A DNA stretch of 64,000 bases from Desulfatibacillum aliphaticivorans DSM 15576 (lineage in GTDB: Bacteria; Desulfobacterota; Desulfobacteria; Desulfobacterales; Desulfatibacillaceae). A program made the translations under genes and the position numbers. Of this stretch, positions 60,400 to 64,000 are shown in pieces. Location: NCBI RefSeq assembly GCF_000429905.1, contig NZ_KE386982.1, positions 277,134 to 341,133 of the forward strand, read 5' to 3'. Position 1 is the first letter of the stretch, and each line of letters starts with the position of its first letter. Under the pieces are notes generated by a model. The model ran no database searches, was not told the origin of the DNA, and worked only from the letters and a program-made list of their open reading frames with translations.

Positions 60400-62898
60400 T
60401 TGTTTTCTTCTCAAAGCCAACCGGAAATGAATAACGATAGCCGCATAACCCCAAAAGATATTTTGGATAAATTCAGTCTTTTGGAAAAGCGCATCCTCAG
60501 AAGCCAGGAAGATGTGGAGCAGCTTTCTGCGTTTATTGAAGAATTGCCCATCGGCATCCTGGATTTTGACCTGGAAACCAACAGGGTGGTGGGCGTAAAT
60601 CGCGCCCTAAGGGATCTTTCCGGGTATGAGGTTCACGAAGCAGCCTCCATGGAGCCCAAGGACTTTCTCGCGCCCGAATCCATGGACCTCATGAAAAACC
60701 GGGTGGCGCGAAGTCTGAGCGGCGAACACATTTCCGAGCATTCCGAATACGCTTTTTTTACCAAGTCGGGAAAAAAACTCTGGTGCCAGTTGGCGCAAAG
60801 GCTGATTCTGAAAAACGGCAAGCCCTGGCGCATTCTGGCGGTGGTTCAGGACATCACCTACCGGAAGCGTTTGGAAAAAGCCAGGCAGGAAGGGGAGGAG
60901 AAATTCCGCAATATCCTGGAAAACACCCAGGATTGCTTTTACCAGACGGATATTCATGGGAATGTGATATGGACAAGCCCCGCCACCGCCAAACTGCTGG
61001 GCTATGCCTTGGATGAGGTGATGGGCAAGAATGTGGCCCGCACCTTTTACGCCAGACCGGAGGATCGGGAGAGGCTTTTGGAAACCATGCGGAGTTCCGG
61101 CAAGGTTTCCGATTATGAGGTGCTTTTGCAGCGCAAAGACGGGACCACCGTTTGGGTGAGCACCAATTCCCAGTATTACACGGACGAGAACGGCGTGATC
61201 CAGGGCGTGGAAGGCGTGTTCCGCGATATCTCCGCCCAAAGGCGCGCGGAAAAACAATTGCGGGAGGCCCACGCCCAACTGGAGCAAAGGGTGGCTGAAC
61301 GCACCAGGGATTTGGAGGAAATCAACCGGGACCTCAAAGAGGAAATCGCCCGTCGAAGAACCTCGGAAAAGGCGCTCAATCACTCGGAAAACAAATACCG
61401 CACCATCCTGGAAAACATTGAGGACGGGTATTACGAGGTGGATCTGAAGGGAAATTTTACCTTTTTCAACGCCGCCATGACCAGGATTCTTGACTGCGCG
61501 CCCGACGAACTGCAAGACCTGAACTATCGAAAATTGGCCGACCAGGAAACCGCTAGCAAGGTTTTCCAAGTATTCAGTAAAGTGTTCAAAACGGGCAAAC
61601 CCTTCAAGTCGGCGGACTATCAACTGGTTAAAAAAGACGGAACCCGGTCCTTGTTAAACATCTCCGTTTCCCTGATTCGCGACATGGACGGCCGAAACAT
61701 GGGCTTCCGGGGCGTAGTGCGCGATATCACCGAACGCAATGCGGCTGAGGAGGAGAAAAGGAACCTGGAGCTCAAACTCCTCCAGGCCCAGAAAATGGAG
61801 GCCATGGGCACCCTGGCCGGCGGGGTGGCGCACGATTTCAACAACCTCCTCATGGGGCTTCAGGGCAATGTAAGCCTCATCCTATTGGAGCTTGGCAAGG
61901 ACCATCCCACCTACGAACGCTTGAAAAAACTGGAAGGCTTTATCAAGGACGCCACCGGCCTGACAAGGCAGCTTTTGGGCTTCGCCCGGGGCGGCAAGTA
62001 CGAAGTCACCACCACGGACATCAACCAACTGATAAACAAAACCCTGGAGATTTTCGGCAGAACCCGCAAGGGCATAAGGATTTCCAGAGCTCTCGGCGAC
62101 GTATGGCCCGTGGACGTGGATCAGGGGCAGATCGAACAGGTGCTGCTTAATCTCTACGTCAACGCCGGGCAAGCCATGCCAAAAGGCGGCAACTTAAAGG
62201 TGTCCACCCGGAACGTGCATCTGGATGAAACCTTTGTGGCGCCGCATGGCTTGAAAAAAGGCCGCTTTGTCAAAACTTCGGTGACGGATACGGGCATCGG
62301 CATGGATCTGGCCACCCAGCAAAAGGTGTTCGACCCCTTTTTCACCACCAAGGACATTGGCAGGGGCACCGGACTCGGCCTGTCATCAGCCTACGGCATC
62401 ATGAAAAACCACGGGGGCGTCATAAACGTGTTCAGCAAGCCGGGTAAGGGCTCCACTTTCAATATTTACTTGCCTGCATCGGAAAGCAGCGTCCAGGAGG
62501 CGTCCCCGGAAGCGGAGGGCGTGGAATACGGCGTCGGAACCGTGCTTTTAGTGGACGACGAAGAAGTGGTCCTGCGGGCCGGCCAGGAGATCTTGAAGAT
62601 TTTGGGCTATACGGCTTTGGTCGCCAATCGGGGACGGAAAGCCATTGAAATCGTCAAGGCCATGCAAGGGAAGATCGACCTGGTGATCCTGGATCTTATC
62701 ATGCCCGACCTCCACGGCGGCGAGGTTTTTGACGTCATCCGGGAGATCAATCCCAAAATCAAGGTGCTTCTCTCCAGCGGATACAGCCTGGACGGCCAGG
62801 CCGCGGAAATCATGGCCAGAGGCTGCGAAGCCTTCATCCAAAAGCCCTTCACCGTGGAAGCCCTGTCCCAAAAAATAAAAGCCGTCTTGGGGGCGTAG
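60400..62898 (+). CDS. Hybrid sensor histidine kinase with three PAS domains and C-terminal receiver
   Basis: 832 residues, soluble. Three PAS domains (~50-165, 170-290, 335-455) are separated by a coiled coil (HAQLEQRVAERTRDLEEINR). The HisKA box has GGVAHDFNNLLMG, the ATPase domain NAGQAMPKGG, DTGIGMD and GTGLGLSSAYG, and the C-terminal receiver (~705-830) has VDDEEVV, Asp in LVILDLIMPD and FIQKPFTVEAL. The start is either TTG at 60400 (GAGG site upstream) or ATG at 60427. No dedicated regulator is adjacent. Confidence 0.92.
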   Translation: MFSSQSQPEMNNDSRITPKDILDKFSLLEKRILRSQEDVEQLSAFIEELPIGILDFDLETNRVVGVNRALRDLSGYEVHEAASMEPKDFLAPESMDLMKNRVARSLSGEHISEHSEYAFFTKSGKKLWCQLAQRLILKNGKPWRILAVVQDITYRKRLEKARQEGEEKFRNILENTQDCFYQTDIHGNVIWTSPATAKLLGYALDEVMGKNVARTFYARPEDRERLLETMRSSGKVSDYEVLLQRKDGTTVWVSTNSQYYTDENGVIQGVEGVFRDISAQRRAEKQLREAHAQLEQRVAERTRDLEEINRDLKEEIARRRTSEKALNHSENKYRTILENIEDGYYEVDLKGNFTFFNAAMTRILDCAPDELQDLNYRKLADQETASKVFQVFSKVFKTGKPFKSADYQLVKKDGTRSLLNISVSLIRDMDGRNMGFRGVVRDITERNAAEEEKRNLELKLLQAQKMEAMGTLAGGVAHDFNNLLMGLQGNVSLILLELGKDHPTYERLKKLEGFIKDATGLTRQLLGFARGGKYEVTTTDINQLINKTLEIFGRTRKGIRISRALGDVWPVDVDQGQIEQVLLNLYVNAGQAMPKGGNLKVSTRNVHLDETFVAPHGLKKGRFVKTSVTDTGIGMDLATQQKVFDPFFTTKDIGRGTGLGLSSAYGIMKNHGGVINVFSKPGKGSTFNIYLPASESSVQEASPEAEGVEYGVGTVLLVDDEEVVLRAGQEILKILGYTALVANRGRKAIEIVKAMQGKIDLVILDLIMPDLHGGEVFDVIREINPKIKVLLSSGYSLDGQAAEIMARGCEAFIQKPFTVEALSQKIKAVLGA

Positions 62899-62912
62899 AA
62901 AAGCGGGGATTG

Positions 62913-63203
62913 ATGGCATCGGTAATTATAAAGATACTCTCAGTAGTGCTCTTGGCGCTAGGCTTGCTTTCGATCTACGCCAATTACGAACTCCTGTTTA
63001 AATATTATCTCTTAAAACAAAGAGATAGAAATATCATCCTTATTCCGATTATGGGCGGGTTGTTTACGTGTATCGGCATGATTTTGTGGGGCAGTGGCTT
63101 AATGCGTTCGTTGGCGTTTATTCCTCTGTTTATAGATATTGCCTGTCTGCCTATGATCCTGTTGGCTTTGTACAGGGTATTTATTGCAAAGGGTCTATAT
63201 TAA
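62913..63203 (+). CDS. Small membrane protein, unknown function
   Basis: 96 residues from the ATG at 62913, 14 nt after the hybrid kinase gene. Three hydrophobic segments (about 4-26, 43-60, 66-90) with a charged KQRDRN loop. No known family is recognised. It may be co-transcribed with the kinase. A repeat B copy follows directly. Confidence 0.65.
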   Translation: MASVIIKILSVVLLALGLLSIYANYELLFKYYLLKQRDRNIILIPIMGGLFTCIGMILWGSGLMRSLAFIPLFIDIACLPMILLALYRVFIAKGLY

Positions 63204-63214
63204 GAAGCCCTCAT

Positions 63215-63330
63215 GTCGGGTTTGAAGTCCGTCAGCGTTTTCGGCCATGTGAACCGCAAAGCCGGACTTCGTAACCCGACCTACAGCTCAGCATCCGCGA
63301 CGTAGGTTTTGGAGCTTGTTAAACCCAACA
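63215..63330. repeat. Dispersed repeat family B, copy 2
   Basis: GTCGGGTTTGAAGTCC ... GGACTTCGTAACCCGAC ... CAGCATCCGCGACGTAG ... AAACCCAACAA. A complete copy, lying between the two small membrane-protein genes. Confidence 0.88.
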
Positions 63331-63385
63331 ACAAAATGAATTTATAGCTGCATGTTAATAACGAGGCGTCACTGTAGGGGGGCAA

Positions 63386-63586
63386 TTGTCAAAAACAACA
63401 AATGTTAGGCAAGCGGTCTTGATTTTGTTTTTTTTAATATCTGGCTTCGCAATGCAGGCGCTTTTATTCAAAACCAAGCAAAACTCATGGACTGACGCCC
63501 TTCTCAGCTATCAATGGCTATGGATTTTATATTTTGTTTTTAGCCATTGGGCGACTAAGTATCTGATTCGAAAAAAATGGCTATAG
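63386..63586 (+). CDS. Small membrane protein, unknown function
   Basis: 66 residues from a TTG start with a GGGGGG ribosome site. Two hydrophobic segments (about 10-27 and 42-56) and a basic end (IRKKWL). Composition is AT-rich compared with the neighbours. It lies between two repeat B copies, next to an insertion element; it could be a recently acquired gene. No family is recognised. Confidence 0.5.
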   Translation: MSKTTNVRQAVLILFFLISGFAMQALLFKTKQNSWTDALLSYQWLWILYFVFSHWATKYLIRKKWL

Positions 63587-63607
63587 AATTGCCCAAGCCG
63601 ACTTATT

Positions 63608-63697
63608 GTCGGGTTGAAGTCCGCCAGCGTTTTCGGCGATGTGAACCGCAAAACCGGACTTCGTAACCCGACCTACGGCTCAGCATCCGCGACGTAG
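63608..63697. repeat. Dispersed repeat family B, copy 3, interrupted
   Basis: Matches copy 2 from GTCGGGTT to CGACGTAG, then stops abruptly at 63697 where IS110-like DNA begins. The missing ~30-bp tail (…AAACCCAACAA) should lie at the other end of the element, outside the window. Confidence 0.8.
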
Positions 63698-63819
63698 ATA
63701 TTATGGGTAATACGGGCGGCGATTCAGGCCAAGGGGGTTGACCCGCTCCTTGAAACCGTGGGTTAAGTAATTGGAAGCTGTTAGTTTTCAATCACTCAGA
63801 GCCACATCAAGGAGGGGTC
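63698..63819 (+). ncRNA. IS110-family left-end noncoding region, candidate bridge RNA
   Basis: 122 nt between the broken repeat and the transposase ATG, without an open frame. IS110-group elements encode their bridge RNA in this position. It contains complementary stretches such as GGGGGTTGACCCGC and CCGTGGGTTAAG. The exact RNA ends and loops cannot be fixed by eye. Confidence 0.45.
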
Positions 63820-64000
63820 ATGAACAAGGTACTTTATGTCGGAATGGATGTCCACAAAGAAAGCATCGTTGCAGCAACGGCGGAAGGGGCAAGCGGAGAG
63901 GTTGACATGTTCGGAACATGGCCTAACAACACGGCGGCGGTGGATAAAATACTGCATAAGCTGTCTTCCAAAGGGAGAGATCTTCGGTTCGTGTATGAGG
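63820..64000 (+). CDS. IS110-family transposase (DEDD), N-terminal part
   Basis: ATG at 63820 with an AAGGAGGGG ribosome site. The visible 60 residues begin MNKVLYVGMDVHKESIVAA, with the first catalytic Asp of the DEDD RuvC-like domain in VGMDVHK, and continue to DLRFVYE, which leads to the expected second acidic residue. The rest is outside the window. Confidence 0.93.
   Translation, partial: MNKVLYVGMDVHKESIVAATAEGASGEVDMFGTWPNNTAAVDKILHKLSSKGRDLRFVYE

Larger units (their letters stand above)
63698..64000 (+). mobile_element. IS110-family insertion sequence, left end (partial)
   Basis: The element appears to start at 63698, the point where repeat B copy 3 breaks, and continues past the window edge. 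It carries the start of a DEDD transposase gene. Confidence 0.75.

Noticed and set aside
1..64000. tRNA or rRNA genes
   Set aside because: I scanned for TYC-arm-like GGTTCGA motifs and rRNA-like tracts and saw no convincing candidate; a tRNAscan-SE run would settle it.

Overview
The window looks like chromosome from an anaerobic, sulfate-reducing or syntrophic member of the Desulfobacterota, close to the Desulfobacteraceae/Desulfatibacillum type. The basis is the family content: several Hdr/Flx/Nuo-type electron-transfer genes, three genes in which an in-frame TGA is best read as selenocysteine, many PAS/two-component proteins, sigma-54 promoters, and moderate GC with long degenerate intergenic repeats. 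The genus is an inference; no rRNA or tRNA gene was seen.

Region 1 (1-9.97 kb) is a redox island of two divergent operons. Leftwards runs hdrA (Sec) - mvhD/flxD (Sec) - flxB-like - flxC-like - flxA-like (cut by the window edge), an NAD(P)H-linked Flx-Hdr module. Rightwards runs a five-helix membrane HdrE/HdrC protein with a CxxCH motif, HdrB, a 129-residue HdrA N-terminal piece with Sec, and a NuoE-like protein. ORF callers will break or miss all three TGA-containing genes. Each TGA is followed by a small hairpin at a SECIS-like distance, and the two hdrA hairpins are identical.

Region 2 (10-18 kb) starts with a histidine kinase carrying an N-terminal Rossmann-like domain, overlapped by a sigma-54 activator. 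Then come an HNH protein, a MarR regulator that may be leaderless, an exported protein, and an NfeD/flotillin pair. Region 3 (18-31.6 kb) is accessory: an MttB-family methyltransferase, a TSUP transporter, TrmO, a FecBCD-type metal ABC transporter behind a possible attenuator, an LtaS-like sulfatase-fold enzyme, an OprP-like porin, a secreted haem-motif protein, and a MarR-YczE operon whose membrane gene has an in-frame TAG.

Region 4 (32-38.8 kb) returns to electron transfer: a double-receiver regulator behind a sigma-54 promoter, a NuoF-like flavoprotein, and a 1076-residue NuoG/HdrA fusion. The fusion lacks exactly the HdrA N-terminus that the short Sec-HdrA of region 1 provides. HdrE/C, HdrB, short HdrA, NuoE, NuoF and NuoG/HdrA may therefore form one membrane-attached NADH/ferredoxin/thiol (or quinone) complex encoded at two loci 24 kb apart.

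Region 5 (39-49.3 kb) holds a kinase-like protein, a rubredoxin missed by length cut-offs, a zinc-ribbon protein, a DegT aminotransferase, stand-alone IMP cyclohydrolase, and a nitrogen cluster glnD-amtB-glnK-glnA with a near-consensus sigma-54 promoter. Region 6 (49.5-64 kb) has a CheB-CheR-PAS protein with an overlapping PAS-GAF partner, a duplicated glnA tail fused into a truncated methyltransferase, ispG-proS, rel/spoT, a hybrid histidine kinase, two small membrane proteins, and the left end of an IS110-family element that seems to sit inside a copy of a dispersed repeat. Two dispersed repeat families (three copies each) and a perfect 28-bp inverted repeat mark the intergenic regions.
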